Part shown: positions 33,594 through 41,725 of the stretch, piece after piece
Position numbering within the stretch: position 1 is the first letter of the stretch
How the letters are laid out: every line of letters begins with the position of its first letter
Assembly: GCA_029262835.1 (NCBI GenBank)
Contig: JAJCYQ010000074.1
Span: forward strand, 1 to 41,725
From: Bacteroidota bacterium
GTDB taxonomy: Bacteria; Bacteroidota; Rhodothermia; Rhodothermales; UBA10348
Reading direction: 5' to 3'
Length of the DNA: 41,725 bases
Position numbers and translations under genes: made by a program
The notes under the pieces: generated by a model
The model's database searches: none
The model's input: only the letters and a program-made list of their open reading frames with translations
What the model was told of the DNA's origin: nothing

Positions 33594-34952
33594 TCACGCT
33601 CTCGGTTGCCGGCGAGCAAAGAGTGTCCAGCATACAAGAAGGACGGCAAGGTACACGAGCAGAATGCCACCAAGAATGAAAAAACCGGTTGTTGAGCCTT
33701 CGAAGAGGGTAAATGGGAGGTTGATGGCAAGAAGCAGCGGGAAACCCATACCAAGTGCCATGCCGCTCGCAAGTACGAGTTCCTCAGCCACCGGCGTCCG
33801 ATACTCGGGGTCCGTTACACGAAGCAGCGCTAGGCCCGAACTGATGGTCCCGGTCATCTGGGCGAACATACCAATGAATCGCTCGAACAAATGTGCGCCG
33901 AAGACGCGTCGTACCACAAACTTCAGGAAAACGTACGTGACCAGTGTTCCGCCAGCCGATATGGCAAGGACCGGGCCCACAAAGCGCCACGATACACTGA
34001 GGCTGATTCCTACGATGGATGCCGTGATCAGGTAATCGGCAAATGTGCCCGTCATGCGGTGCAGCATCCCCTCGTCCAGCCAGTTTCCTGCCCACCCGCG
34101 CAGCACAAAACGACGCGTGGCCACGGCCACGATGTTGGCGAGAATGAAATGAAAGGACCATAGAATGGGTACTTCCTGGACCAGGCCGGCGGCGACGAGA
34201 AGAGAAGCCAGCCCCGTGACAAGTAGAAATGTGAGGTAGTATATGCCGCCGACAAGCGCCACGTGTACAGCGAGAGGCTCAATGGCAGCACCAGAAAACG
34301 AGAGCCGGGATCCGACGGGCCGATTGGCATCGGGGAGGAATCCGGAGTCCAGTCCGGGCGCTGTGGAGACGTCCGTTCGCGACCGGTTAACCAGATACAT
34401 GCCCAGGAAGTACGCAACGAGGAACCCAACGGCGGCAATGGAGAGCCCGGCGTTACCGGCATCCTCGAATCCGAATACGGCCCACGACTGACCAACGGAA
34501 TAGGCAATACCGGGCCCCATGGCAAAGCCGAGCGGGAGGAGCAGGCCCATGGCCGGGTTCAGTTCTGGAATCAGGATCCATGCAGCGGTGAGGGCAATCC
34601 CGACCCCGATAATGCCCTGTATGAGCATGATGCTGACCTGCATGAAACCCAGGTGGATGGCACCGACCGTATGCCGGTTTGACGACGGGTGCAGTCCGAT
34701 ACCAATGAAGGTTATGGCAAGTAGGTGATACACGTAGGCCCCCATCCGCTCGGGCTCCAGTGGCAACACGTTGAAAAGCTCCGATCCAAGGAAGAGGCCC
34801 AGGAAGCCAGCAATCAGGCTGTTCGGTACCATGTACCGCTGAAAGAAACGGACCTGCCGCCTCAGCACGGTACCGGCTATGAGTAGTGCCCCAAGGATGG
34901 AAATATCCAGGAGCAGTTCTCCGACCGTAAGTTCCAGTGTCCATGCGTCCAT
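33594..34952 (-). CDS. GltS-like sodium/glutamate symporter family protein
   Basis: The 452-residue, highly hydrophobic protein has about 12 membrane segments and resembles the GltS (ESS) sodium:glutamate symporter family. Matching features are the MVPNSLIAGFLGL block after the first helices, the re-entrant-like LGFAMGPGIAYSVGQSWAVFG followed by AGNAGLSIAAVGFL, and the second-half repeat ITASIVGISL...MFAQMTGTISSGLALLRV. It would import an acidic amino acid or related anion with sodium in the inner membrane; substrate is inferred and the glycine-rich loop (GPG) differs from GltS of E. coli. It starts 16 bases after the stop of the acyltransferase gene. Confidence 0.72.
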   Translation of the reverse strand: MDAWTLELTVGELLLDISILGALLIAGTVLRRQVRFFQRYMVPNSLIAGFLGLFLGSELFNVLPLEPERMGAYVYHLLAITFIGIGLHPSSNRHTVGAIHLGFMQVSIMLIQGIIGVGIALTAAWILIPELNPAMGLLLPLGFAMGPGIAYSVGQSWAVFGFEDAGNAGLSIAAVGFLVAYFLGMYLVNRSRTDVSTAPGLDSGFLPDANRPVGSRLSFSGAAIEPLAVHVALVGGIYYLTFLLVTGLASLLVAAGLVQEVPILWSFHFILANIVAVATRRFVLRGWAGNWLDEGMLHRMTGTFADYLITASIVGISLSVSWRFVGPVLAISAGGTLVTYVFLKFVVRRVFGAHLFERFIGMFAQMTGTISSGLALLRVTDPEYRTPVAEELVLASGMALGMGFPLLLAINLPFTLFEGSTTGFFILGGILLVYLAVLLVCWTLFARRQPRA

Positions 34953-34968
34953 ATTCGTCGGAGGAAGG

Positions 34969-36111
34969 TCAGGCGTTTATTTCCGGGTTGATACGGAGCA
35001 GCGTGTCGTACCAGGCCAGCGTGCTGCATGAGTCGGGAAAGCGGCTGTATACATGCCTCTCGTTGTCTACCAACCAGATACGATCACTCCGCTCAAGTCC
35101 CATGTAGCGGATTTTCTCAACTGGAATAGTGAAATCTCCCAGGCGCACACGGTCGGTGTACAGCTCGGCCCGGCCCGACTGGAGACCGTTGGTGCGTACC
35201 CAGGCGTCGTGCCGAATGAGCGCTCCGTTGCCCTCTGGCGAAAGCGGCATGCGGCGGGCTATTTCACGGAAATCGCCAGAGGGCACGACATCGCCGTTCG
35301 CGTCGACCAATGTGCTGTCGTGCTGCATGGTCCACCGCGCGACTCCCGCCCCATCTTCGATGCGCCTTCCATCGGGGCTGCGGACGGCATTGAAAGCTCC
35401 GGTCGTTGGGCAGCGGTAAGCCAGTCGGTTGAACCCGTCTGCTGGGCGATATGACCAGGCGGGAGCACATCCATGACTACCTCCGGGTGCGTCCTCGCAT
35501 TCGGAAATAGGTTCTTTCAGCCGATCGAGGGCATGCTGAAGCGTCTGGCATCCAGTGAAATCTATGGCGGGAAGCGGCTGAACCGTCACGCGGGCGGGAC
35601 GTGGCCAGCGGGCCCATCGAGGCCAGGATACATACGATCCGTGGATGCGCACCGGGTAGACGGGCACACCCATGCGCCAGAACAGCTTGGCCGTAGCCGC
35701 AATCCAGGGTGCGGGCCGGCCATCCCATCGGCGGCCACCCTCGGGAAAAATAACGACCCGACGGCCTTCGTCGAGCATGCGATGGATGCGCCGGACAAGA
35801 TGCGGCTCCGGCACAGATTTGTGCGTACCTATAACCCCCGTCGCCCGGAAAATGGAACCGACCAGCCCGCGGCCCGCGAACTCCATTGTCATGACGCCCG
35901 TCGTAGCCTCGCCCCACTCGGTGAACCTGTTCAGTATGAACGGGTCGTAATTATTAGAATGGTTGCCGTAGAGAAAACAGGGACCTTCCGGAAGCCACTC
36001 CTGACCACGGATTGTCACATCCCACGCGATCCGGGATGCAGCGCAGACCGTGGCGCGCAGGAGTACTTCGGCGGCCGCATGGGACGGACCGGGAGATGAC
36101 TGGGTGGGCAT
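34969..36111 (-). CDS. PlsC-like acyltransferase with extra C-terminal domain
   Basis: The 380-residue protein has an N-terminal lysophosphatidic-acid acyltransferase fold (about 15-190). The catalytic HX4D is His51-Asp56 (NHSNNYDPF), FPEGGR at 122-127 is the substrate-binding motif, and the block AKLFWRMGVPVYPV is family-like. This enzyme class transfers acyl chains to glycerophospholipid or related acceptors at the inner membrane. The remaining 190 residues are unusual: a Cys-containing linker (Cys188, 205, 215, 234) with YRCPTTGAF resembling a decayed zinc ribbon, then a beta-rich segment (about 315-375, LYTDRVRLGDFTIPVEKIRYMGL) reminiscent of PH/GRAM-like folds. I cannot name this domain. 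An exact -7-type promoter element lies about 20 bases upstream. It appears to head the operon leading to the GltS-like and lipoprotein genes. Confidence 0.8.
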   Translation of the reverse strand: MPTQSSPGPSHAAAEVLLRATVCAASRIAWDVTIRGQEWLPEGPCFLYGNHSNNYDPFILNRFTEWGEATTGVMTMEFAGRGLVGSIFRATGVIGTHKSVPEPHLVRRIHRMLDEGRRVVIFPEGGRRWDGRPAPWIAATAKLFWRMGVPVYPVRIHGSYVSWPRWARWPRPARVTVQPLPAIDFTGCQTLQHALDRLKEPISECEDAPGGSHGCAPAWSYRPADGFNRLAYRCPTTGAFNAVRSPDGRRIEDGAGVARWTMQHDSTLVDANGDVVPSGDFREIARRMPLSPEGNGALIRHDAWVRTNGLQSGRAELYTDRVRLGDFTIPVEKIRYMGLERSDRIWLVDNERHVYSRFPDSCSTLAWYDTLLRINPEINA

Positions 36112-36131
36112 GAGAACGTCGTGGGTGCGGC

Positions 36132-36164
36132 CAAATATACCGACGGGAGCGGATCAAGCCACAA
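36132..36164 (-). promoter_or_regulatory. Putative promoter of the acyltransferase operon
   Basis: On the minus strand TATATTTG (36139-36132) matches the Bacteroidota -7 consensus exactly and lies 20 bases before the acyltransferase ATG at 36111. A TTG at 36164-36162 (22 bases upstream) or at 36157-36155 (15 bases) could serve as the -33 element. The same octamer precedes ctaA at 11112-11119. Confidence 0.6.
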
Positions 36165-36223
36165 TGCATGGCGTAATGTCTTGCTCGGCAACTACATAGA
36201 CAGCCATCCAATGGGTGATCATC

Positions 36224-36508
36224 GTGACAAAAGCTGATATTATCGACAAGGTATCCTCTGGTACCGGGCTCACAAAACTCGAAACAGAAGCCGTTGTCAA
36301 CGGCTTTATTTCCGTCGTGAAGGAAGAGTTGCTCGAGGGAGGTCGCGTTGACCTGCGCGGCTTCGGTGCATTTACCGTGCAGCACCGGGCGGCACGTACG
36401 GCCCGTAATCCCCGGACGAACACGCCCGTTCCGGTGCCTGCATCGACCATTCCTGTCTTCAAGGCATCCAAGGAGTTCCGCAAGGAAGTGGACGAGAAGC
36501 AAAGCTGA
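36224..36508 (+). CDS. HU/IHF-family DNA-binding protein
   Basis: The 94-residue protein has the full HU/IHF fold: helical dimerisation part TKADIIDKVSSGTGLTK, the conserved DLRGFGAFTVQHRAARTARNP (read as DLRGFGAF and RTARNPRT), and the beta-arm end VPASTIPVFKASKEFRKEV. It binds and bends DNA as a dimer in the nucleoid. The start is GTG; the GTG at 36224 gives (M)TKADI, the usual family N-terminus, while a GTG at 36215 would add three residues. The zinc-ribbon/TPR gene begins 1 base after its stop, so the two are coupled. Confidence 0.93.
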   Translation: MTKADIIDKVSSGTGLTKLETEAVVNGFISVVKEELLEGGRVDLRGFGAFTVQHRAARTARNPRTNTPVPVPASTIPVFKASKEFRKEVDEKQS

Positions 36509-36509
36509 C

Positions 36510-37619
36510 ATGAAGCAGACGTGCCTTTCCTGTGGGGCTTCCCTACCCGAAAATGCCAGCATGTGTGATCTTTGTGGCACCCCTGTCGGTGAATCAGGGA
36601 GCAGGCCGTCAGCCGCGGAGACCCCCGCAGAGACTCCGGGGAGCCAAGACGTGTCCGCGCCGGATGGCCGGGCCGATATCCGGTTCTGTCCAGAATGTGG
36701 CACAGAAGCGCTCGAGGGCGCCAGGTTTTGCCATTCCTGTGGCCATGCACTGCGTGCGCAAACCAGTGCGCCCCAGCCGGCTGCGGGAGGGGCACGCCCA
36801 TCCGGCTCTGGCAGGGCGCCCGTCGCGTCCGGCCAGGCCTCGGCTCCGGACTCGTCCGAAACACAGGGGGGCCGCCGCAAGTCCGATGCCGCCGTCGGGC
36901 GACAGGTAGGAATTATTATCGGCGCGGCCATCATGGTGGTCGTAGCCCTGTATCTGATTACGACCATGTCGCTGCAGGGCCAGTCCGAAGCGCCGGGCGA
37001 CGTAGCGGCCGATACGGCTGTGTCGGGTCTGTTCGATGAAGGGCCCCTTCCGGCTCAGTTTGCTGAGCAGGAGGCTGAAATCCGGGCGCAACTCGATGCA
37101 TCGACCGACAACACAGACCGGGAGCGGCTGCACCGGCGGCTCGTGGATATTTATCTCTCCGCTGCGCGACTCGATCTTGCGGCCCGCGAAACGCGGGATC
37201 TCGCGGAACTCACGAACCGGGAAGCGGACTGGGTAGCGGCTGGCAATATGTTCTATGACTGGATGGAGACGAAGCCTGTGGAGACGCGTACGCCGTGGGC
37301 CAAAGAGGCCATAGCGGCCTATCAGAAAGCGCTCGCATTGAATCCAGACAACAATGATGTGCGCACGGACATGGCTATCGCCTACATGTATGACCCGGAG
37401 AACCCCATGCAGGCAATCCAGGAAACGAATACGGTGCTGAGCCGTGATTCACTGCACGTGCAGGCCAATTTCAATCGGGGCGTGATGCTTATGCAGATCA
37501 ACCGCATGGAGCAGGCCCGGCAGCAGTTCGAGAAAGTGAAGCGCCTTGTCGGTGATCCCGAGAGTCCAGTCTACCAGCGGGCGGAAGATGCGCTCCGTCA
37601 GCTGACGTCAGGAGCATAG
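36510..37619 (+). CDS. Zinc-ribbon and TPR membrane protein
   Basis: The 369-residue protein has two N-terminal zinc ribbons (Cys5/8/19/22 and Cys60/63/74/77), a Ser/Pro/Gly-rich linker, one membrane helix at about 132-153, and an extracytoplasmic region of tetratricopeptide repeats (about 165-365). The clearest repeats are AIAAYQKALALNPDNNDVRTDMA (split at the helix turn) and the block starting VQANFNRGVMLMQINRMEQA. Similar double-zinc-ribbon plus TPR proteins occur in Bacteroidota and probably act as scaffolds; function is unknown. Translation is likely coupled to the HU gene one base upstream. Confidence 0.82.
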   Translation: MKQTCLSCGASLPENASMCDLCGTPVGESGSRPSAAETPAETPGSQDVSAPDGRADIRFCPECGTEALEGARFCHSCGHALRAQTSAPQPAAGGARPSGSGRAPVASGQASAPDSSETQGGRRKSDAAVGRQVGIIIGAAIMVVVALYLITTMSLQGQSEAPGDVAADTAVSGLFDEGPLPAQFAEQEAEIRAQLDASTDNTDRERLHRRLVDIYLSAARLDLAARETRDLAELTNREADWVAAGNMFYDWMETKPVETRTPWAKEAIAAYQKALALNPDNNDVRTDMAIAYMYDPENPMQAIQETNTVLSRDSLHVQANFNRGVMLMQINRMEQARQQFEKVKRLVGDPESPVYQRAEDALRQLTSGA

Positions 37620-37650
37620 AAAGCGTGTTGTTGACCGAGCCTTCAACCGT

Positions 37651-37678
37651 CGCTGGCTGAGCTATGGGGTAGCCAGCG
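37651..37678. terminator. Hairpin at convergent gene ends
   Basis: CGCTGGCT (37651-37658) and AGCCAGCG (37671-37678) form a perfect 8-bp stem with a 12-nt loop. It spans the stop region of the DUF2911 gene and lies 31 bases after the stop of the convergent zinc-ribbon/TPR gene. There is no clear T-tract, so it may be a weak bidirectional terminator. Confidence 0.4.
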
Positions 37679-38285
37679 TAACGGGAACTTGCCTGTCGGC
37701 CCATTCAAATACGAGTGCCGCCGTGTCACCGGGCGGCTCGGAGAACGTCACAGTGAAGGATTCCACGAAGGTGCCCGACGGAAGCACCGGAGCCTGGACG
37801 CTGCCAATTTCCTGTTCGCGAACATTCCGGGTAATCATGTTGCCCCAGTGGTTCGTTGACTCGGACACGAAAATAGTCCACAGGGTGGAGTCCGGGAGCG
37901 CGTAGAGGCTGTAGCGCCCAGCATCGAGAGAAAGACCGCCGAAATCGAGGGGACCGTCTACGAAAAGGCGCGTCGGCTCATTCGCACCGAGGCGCCAGAG
38001 CGATCCCTGCGGCACCAGGTTGCCATATACTTCCCGCCCTCTCGCCGAGGGGCTTCCGTAGCAGATGAGTCCCCGCGTATTTCCGGCCGTAAATGCGGTT
38101 GAGCGCAGCGGCGACGCCCGCTCGCCGCGCCACGTCGTGGGACTCGTATAGTCGGGCAGACACGGTCCAAGAGCGACGCCGGTAGGCCAGAAATAGGGAC
38201 CGCGCAGCGCGACGGCCAACAGGAAGCCAAGCAGGAACATGGCCAGAAGACCCACCATGCGCCACGGACGGAAGATGTGCTTCAT
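37662..38285 (-). CDS. DUF2911 membrane-anchored protein (second of two)
   Basis: The 207-residue product begins with a basic stretch and one hydrophobic helix (about 11-30, [18 protein letters not shown]) that may be an uncleaved anchor. The DUF2911 domain follows: [34 protein letters not shown] and [20 protein letters not shown]. It shares the domain order of the protein at 32147-32707 but is clearly diverged, so they are paralogues and not a recent duplication. Its ATG overlaps the ettA stop (ATGA), suggesting coupled expression. Confidence 0.86.
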   Translation of the reverse strand: MKHIFRPWRMVGLLAMFLLGFLLAVALRGPYFWPTGVALGPCLPDYTSPTTWRGERASPLRSTAFTAGNTRGLICYGSPSARGREVYGNLVPQGSLWRLGANEPTRLFVDGPLDFGGLSLDAGRYSLYALPDSTLWTIFVSESTNHWGNMITRNVREQEIGSVQAPVLPSGTFVESFTVTFSEPPGDTAALVFEWADRQVPVTLATP

Positions 38286-39955
38286 CGCGTGAGGTGTCGG
38301 TACTTGATCCGGTGGGGCTGATCGGCCTCAATGCCGAGTCGCTCCTTGCGGTTTTTCTCGTACTCCGAGTAGTTGCCGTCAAACCAGACCACTTCGCTGT
38401 TTCCTTCAAAGGCCAGGATGTGCGTCGCCAGCCGGTCCAGGAACCAGCGGTCGTGCGATATCACGACCGCGCATCCGGCGAAATCCTGGAGCGACTCTTC
38501 GAGAGCGCGCAATGTGTTTACATCCAGATCGTTGGTCGGCTCGTCGAGAAGCAGCACATTGGCTCCTTCCTTGAGCATCTTGGCCAGGTGCACGCGGTTC
38601 CGCTCGCCACCGGAGAGCTCCGTCACCAGTTTCTGCTGGTCCTGCCCTCCGAAATTGAACCGGCCCACGTAGGCGCGCGAGTTCAGGTCGCGGTTGCCAA
38701 TGCGGAGCATATCGGCGCCCTCTGAAATTTCCTGCCAGACGGTTTTCGACGCGTCCAGTGGGCGTTCCTGGTCAATGTACCCGAGCTTGACGGTCTGGCC
38801 AATCCGGAACGTGCCTTCATCGGGCGTTTCCTGGCCCGTGATCATGCGGAAGAGCGTCGTCTTGCCGGCGCCGTTCGGACCGATGATGCCAATAATGCCA
38901 CCAGGGGGAAGGGAAAAGGTGAGGTTGTCATAGAGCAGCCGGTCGCCGTATCCCTTGGCCACGTTCTCTGCCTGGATGACCACATCCCCGAGGCGCGGAC
39001 CCGGCTGGATGGGGATTTCCATCTCCTCGTTGCGTGCCTCTTCCTGGTCTTCGACCATTTTTTCGTAGGACGTGATGCGCGCCTTGCTTTTTGCATGCCG
39101 TCCCTTTGGCGAAAGTCGCACCCATTCGAGTTCGCGCTCAAGGGCTTTCTGGCGCTTGGACTCCTGCTTCTCTTCGACTTCAAGGCGCTTCTTCTTCTGC
39201 TCAAGCCACGACGAATAGTTGCCTTCGAACGGAATACCCGTGCCCCGGTCGAGCTCCAGGATCCACCCGGCTACGTTGTCCAGGAAGTAGCGATCGTGGG
39301 TGACAGCGATGACCGTACCCTTGTAGCGCGCCAGGTGCTGCTCAAGCCAGGCCACGCTTTCCGCATCGAGGTGGTTCGTGGGCTCATCGAGCAGCAATAC
39401 GTCCGGCTCCTGGAGCAGCAGCCGGACCAGGGCCACCCGGCGTTTTTCACCCCCGGAAAGGATTCCTGTTTTCTGATCCGCTGGCGGACAGCGGAGTGCG
39501 TCCATGGCCATCTCAAGCCGGCTCTCCAGATCCCACGCATTCATGGCATCGATCTTGTCCTGGAGCTTCGCCTGCTCGGCCATGAGCGCCTCATAATCGG
39601 CGTCAGGCTCTGCAAACTTCGCGTTCACGGCGTTGTAATCATGCAGCAGTTTGACGGCTTCGCCAGCGCCTTCCTCCACAATTTCCAGCACAGTCTTGTC
39701 GGGATCGAGTGTCGGCTCCTGGGGCAGGTACCCAAAACGGATGCCCTTCTGGGAGTCGATCTGCCCACTGTAGTCCTCGTCAAGCCCGGCAATAATGCGC
39801 AGCAGTGTACTTTTACCGGAGCCGTTCAGGCCGAGAACGCCAATTTTGGCGCCGTAATAGAAGGACAGATAGATATCCTTGAGGACCTGCTTGTTGGTGG
39901 ATCGGTACGTCTTGCCGACACCGACCATGGAAAAAATGATTTTCTGATCAGACAT
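38282..39955 (-). CDS. ettA: Energy-dependent translational throttle protein EttA (ABC-F)
   Basis: The 557-residue soluble ABC-F protein has two ABC domains. The first has Walker [10 protein letters not shown] (42-50), signature [11 protein letters not shown] and Walker [16 protein letters not shown]. The second has Walker [10 protein letters not shown], signature [15 protein letters not shown] and Walker [13 protein letters not shown]. Both catalytic glutamates are present. Length and the [28 protein letters not shown] region match the EttA subgroup. EttA binds the ribosomal E site and couples the energy state to translation initiation. It overlaps its neighbours on both sides (TGATG with the membrane protein upstream, ATGA with the DUF2911 gene downstream). 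Confidence 0.95.
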   Translation of the reverse strand: MSDQKIIFSMVGVGKTYRSTNKQVLKDIYLSFYYGAKIGVLGLNGSGKSTLLRIIAGLDEDYSGQIDSQKGIRFGYLPQEPTLDPDKTVLEIVEEGAGEAVKLLHDYNAVNAKFAEPDADYEALMAEQAKLQDKIDAMNAWDLESRLEMAMDALRCPPADQKTGILSGGEKRRVALVRLLLQEPDVLLLDEPTNHLDAESVAWLEQHLARYKGTVIAVTHDRYFLDNVAGWILELDRGTGIPFEGNYSSWLEQKKKRLEVEEKQESKRQKALERELEWVRLSPKGRHAKSKARITSYEKMVEDQEEARNEEMEIPIQPGPRLGDVVIQAENVAKGYGDRLLYDNLTFSLPPGGIIGIIGPNGAGKTTLFRMITGQETPDEGTFRIGQTVKLGYIDQERPLDASKTVWQEISEGADMLRIGNRDLNSRAYVGRFNFGGQDQQKLVTELSGGERNRVHLAKMLKEGANVLLLDEPTNDLDVNTLRALEESLQDFAGCAVVISHDRWFLDRLATHILAFEGNSEVVWFDGNYSEYEKNRKERLGIEADQPHRIKYRHLTR

Positions 39956-40791
39956 CAGGATAATGGACTTTGTGGATGCGAGAGCCCGACCGCCAGGACA
40001 GCGGCCCAGAACGGAATAAACGCATCAAATCCGTCTTTTCCTGCGAATGATAGAATAAGAATGCACGTCACAAGGCCAAGGCCCTGTGAGGCGCGCAGGC
40101 GGCCCCCGGAAATGGGAGCGGCTCCCTCGTCGTCGAGGCTTGTTACAGGCCCCAATTTCACTATGGATGCGACGAACAGCGCGCTGGCCGCGCCGACTGC
40201 AAGCAGTAGCCACCAGTGGAGCGGCTCGGCTCGGCCGGCGACGTGGCCAGAGGTGACGGCAAGCGCGGACGTGACGGCGAGCGCCAGTGCCAGACCCGGG
40301 ATGAAGTTGGACGGGCGACCGTCCAGGCGGTAGTTGAGCCACAATGCGGCACCAGTCGCGGCGGCTGCAAGGGGAAGTAGGGTCGCCTCGATCCAGACGC
40401 CGAGACCCACAAACAGCAACAGGTCTGTCAGGCGCGGCGCAAGACCCGTCGTCCGGTTTACCACGCGCAGTAGCAGTAGAAGCCAGAACATGGGCAGAAC
40501 GGGCGGCGGCGCGCCGGTGAAAGCGACGCCGGCGAGTGCCAGTCCAGATGCCATGAAAGCGGGTGGCTGGTGATCCGGGTCGAGTTCGCGCGCCGCCGCC
40601 CATGCCAGGAAAACGGCGGCAGCAGTACGGAAGGCCAGGCCGGCAGCCACCTGGATGGCCATGCCGCCCCACAGAACGAGCACGCTGGCAGACAGCATGC
40701 CTACGAGCAGGGAGATGACGGCAATGGCCCGGTTCGTGGGCCAGGCGGGATCGATTGGGCGGCCAATATGGGTAAAGCGGCGCATATCCAT
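39955..40791 (-). CDS. Polytopic membrane protein of unknown function
   Basis: The 278-residue protein has about eight hydrophobic helices in an Ala/Leu/Val-rich sequence, with short loops and no signal peptide. I recognise no family motif. It is coupled to ettA: the ATG of ettA shares its A with this gene's TGA stop (TGATG). Two in-frame ATGs (40791 and 40785) are possible starts. A role linked to EttA is not implied; transport or energy functions are open. Confidence 0.7.
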   Translation of the reverse strand: MDMRRFTHIGRPIDPAWPTNRAIAVISLLVGMLSASVLVLWGGMAIQVAAGLAFRTAAAVFLAWAAARELDPDHQPPAFMASGLALAGVAFTGAPPPVLPMFWLLLLLRVVNRTTGLAPRLTDLLLFVGLGVWIEATLLPLAAAATGAALWLNYRLDGRPSNFIPGLALALAVTSALAVTSGHVAGRAEPLHWWLLLAVGAASALFVASIVKLGPVTSLDDEGAAPISGGRLRASQGLGLVTCILILSFAGKDGFDAFIPFWAAVLAVGLSHPQSPLS

Positions 40792-40827
40792 GGACTAAGC
40801 GGGATGGGCTACGGGCGTCGGGGAGCG

Positions 40828-41577
40828 TTACCGGTCAGCGAATACACGCTGCAGCAGGGCCGTCGTGCGCGCCGCGGGGTCGGCACGGATGCGCGCTTCT
40901 TCGACGGCGAGCTCGGTGAAGAGTGCATTCGTAGCGCGCTCGGTGATGTAGGCGGTCAGGTCGAGCGATGGGGCATTGGCAATGGGGAGCGCGTTGTAGC
41001 GCGACGTAAGCTCTGTATAGACCTGGTAAACGCCCGCTTCCATCATGACGCGATCTACCTCTGGTCGGAAGGCAGAGAGAAGCGCCGCGCGGGTTCGTTC
41101 CTCAAAGAATTGTGTCGCCGCGTCCGGGGGCCCGTTCAGGATGGAAAAGGCATCCTGGATGGTCATGTCGCGGGCCGCCTCGGAAAAGATGGCAACCGCA
41201 TGGGGGACTGCCGCCTCGGCGGCCCGGTTCATGCGCAGCTCGAACGTGTCCACCTGGTCGCCGAGCCCAACCTGCCGCAGCCGACGGGCGACACCGTCCA
41301 GTTCGTCGGGCAGGCCAATTCGGCGCGCCGCCACGCCCGCGAATGCATCGGCTATCGATAAGCGGTCGGCGGCGCGCCCGGTGCCGACCGCGAGGGCTTC
41401 GCGAAGGCCCGATGCCACGGTCTCTTCATTGAGGGGCCGAGCCGTGTCGAGCAGCTCTTCCAGGTTGACAGATGCGCAGCCCGACACAAAGAGTCCCAGG
41501 GCCAGAAAAAGACCCGTGACCAGGAAAAAAAAGGAGCGGCGGGCGATAGCGCAGTAGCGCGCAGAGTTCAGGAGCAT
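40828..41577 (-). CDS. DUF4197 lipoprotein
   Basis: The 249-residue product has a basic N-terminus and a hydrophobic lipoprotein signal (FLVTGLFLALGLFVSGC). The remainder fits DUF4197, with VASGLREALAVGTGRAADRLS, RMNRAAEAAVPHAVAIFSEAA (split as RMNRAAE and AVPHAVAIF), MTIQDAFSILNG and TAYITERATNALF, and a normal family length of about 230 residues. Function of the family is unknown; it is a helical periplasmic or outer-membrane lipoprotein. The open frame extends to 41709, but 41577 is the start that exposes the signal peptide and places the -7-type promoter and hairpin upstream. The polytopic membrane protein gene starts 36 bases beyond its stop. Confidence 0.88.
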   Translation of the reverse strand: MLLNSARYCAIARRSFFFLVTGLFLALGLFVSGCASVNLEELLDTARPLNEETVASGLREALAVGTGRAADRLSIADAFAGVAARRIGLPDELDGVARRLRQVGLGDQVDTFELRMNRAAEAAVPHAVAIFSEAARDMTIQDAFSILNGPPDAATQFFEERTRAALLSAFRPEVDRVMMEAGVYQVYTELTSRYNALPIANAPSLDLTAYITERATNALFTELAVEEARIRADPAARTTALLQRVFADR

Positions 41578-41602
41578 GGGAAACGTGAATGGGGGGTGGG
41601 CA

Positions 41603-41610
41603 CAAAAATA
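41603..41610 (-). promoter_or_regulatory. Putative -7 element of the DUF4197 gene
   Basis: On the minus strand the octamer TATTTTTG fits TAnnTTTG exactly and lies 25 bases before the ATG at 41577. The expected -33 position falls in a GC-rich hairpin, so no TTG partner is seen. The same T-run could instead be the T-tract of the terminator just upstream. Confidence 0.4.
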
Positions 41611-41615
41611 AGGGC

Positions 41616-41637
41616 GGGGCCGCGCACGCGCGGCCCC
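41616..41637 (-). terminator. Putative terminator of an off-window minus-strand gene
   Basis: GGGGCCGCG (41616-41624) and CGCGGCCCC (41629-41637) form a 9-bp GC stem with loop CACG. Read on the minus strand it is followed by CGCCCTTATTTTTG, so a T-rich run comes a few bases after the stem. It would end transcription entering from beyond the right edge. I see no gene between it and the end of the window. Confidence 0.5.
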
Positions 41638-41725
41638 CCCCCAAAATACAACCTTTTCGTGCAGCCAGCCCCGCCGGGGCAGCGGCGGTTCGCCGGGTGT
41701 CAGACACACGTGTCGAATTACATTT

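Noticed and set aside
39095-40333. Open plus-strand frame of about 400 residues
   Set aside because: It is antisense to ettA and the membrane protein gene, both clear; GC-rich coding DNA often leaves long open frames on the opposite strand.

Overview
The window is a GC-rich stretch of a bacterial chromosome with dense, mostly single-copy housekeeping and cell-envelope genes. I see no insertion sequence, prophage, CRISPR array, tRNA or rRNA. Several features point to the Bacteroidota/Rhodothermota side of the tree, probably a Rhodothermia-like aerobic marine lineage (inference). These are DUF2911 and DUF6503-type proteins, a carboxypeptidase-regulatory-domain surface protein, a GH3/beta-lactamase fusion lipoprotein, an ELWxxDGT-repeat lipoprotein, and promoter elements matching the Bacteroidota -7 consensus TAnnTTTG. 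Heme A synthesis (ctaA/ctaB) and tyrosine/homogentisate oxidation (hppD/hmgA) indicate oxygen respiration.

Layout, left to right. Positions 277-2413: a thioredoxin-fold lipoprotein without a CXXC motif, followed closely by triosephosphate isomerase. Positions 2429-5689 (minus): the GH3/beta-lactamase lipoprotein and a degenerate FmdB-like protein. Position 5768: an MFS exporter. Positions 7135-9249 (minus): a coupled rlmN, small membrane protein, mscS operon. Positions 9252-11074 (minus): ctaA-ctaB. Positions 11236-14940 (plus): a short secreted protein, a structured leader, secD, secF and a STAS anti-anti-sigma-like protein, closed by a strong terminator. Positions 15025-17684: purA and an orphan membrane histidine kinase. 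Positions 17722-19616 (minus): an adenosyl-hydrolase (DUF62) gene coupled to an unusual membrane protein. Position 19689: a YraN-like protein. Positions 20084-23213 (minus): an AMP-forming acyl-CoA synthetase and a carboxypeptidase-regulatory-domain protein. Position 23276: the ELWxxDGT lipoprotein, converging on hppD-hmgA (24604-26883, minus). Positions 26982-32122 (plus): a coupled Nudix hydrolase, lipoprotein and AcuI-like oxidoreductase run, then an unknown protein and an orphan GspE/PilB-type ATPase. Positions 32147-36111 (minus): a PlsC-like acyltransferase with an unusual C-terminal domain, a GltS-like carrier, a DUF6503-type lipoprotein and a DUF2911 protein. Positions 36224-37619: an HU-like protein and a zinc-ribbon/TPR membrane protein. 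Positions 37662-41577 (minus): a DUF4197 lipoprotein, a polytopic membrane protein, ettA and a second DUF2911 protein.

The most interesting region is 11236-11788, directly upstream of secDF. A roughly 134-residue protein with a clear N-terminal signal peptide ends in LRPQGP. It is followed by about 150 nt rich in complementary TCCCGG/CCGGGA/GGGACC elements, one of which lies inside the last codons of the small gene. This is the arrangement used by secretion-monitoring arrest peptides such as SecM and VemP. It is a candidate for an undescribed feedback system controlling SecDF. That role is inferred from architecture only.

Start codons were chosen by signal peptide, family N-terminus and spacing to the neighbour. 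Several genes use GTG or TTG. Eight gene junctions overlap by one to 20 bases, so translational coupling is common here.
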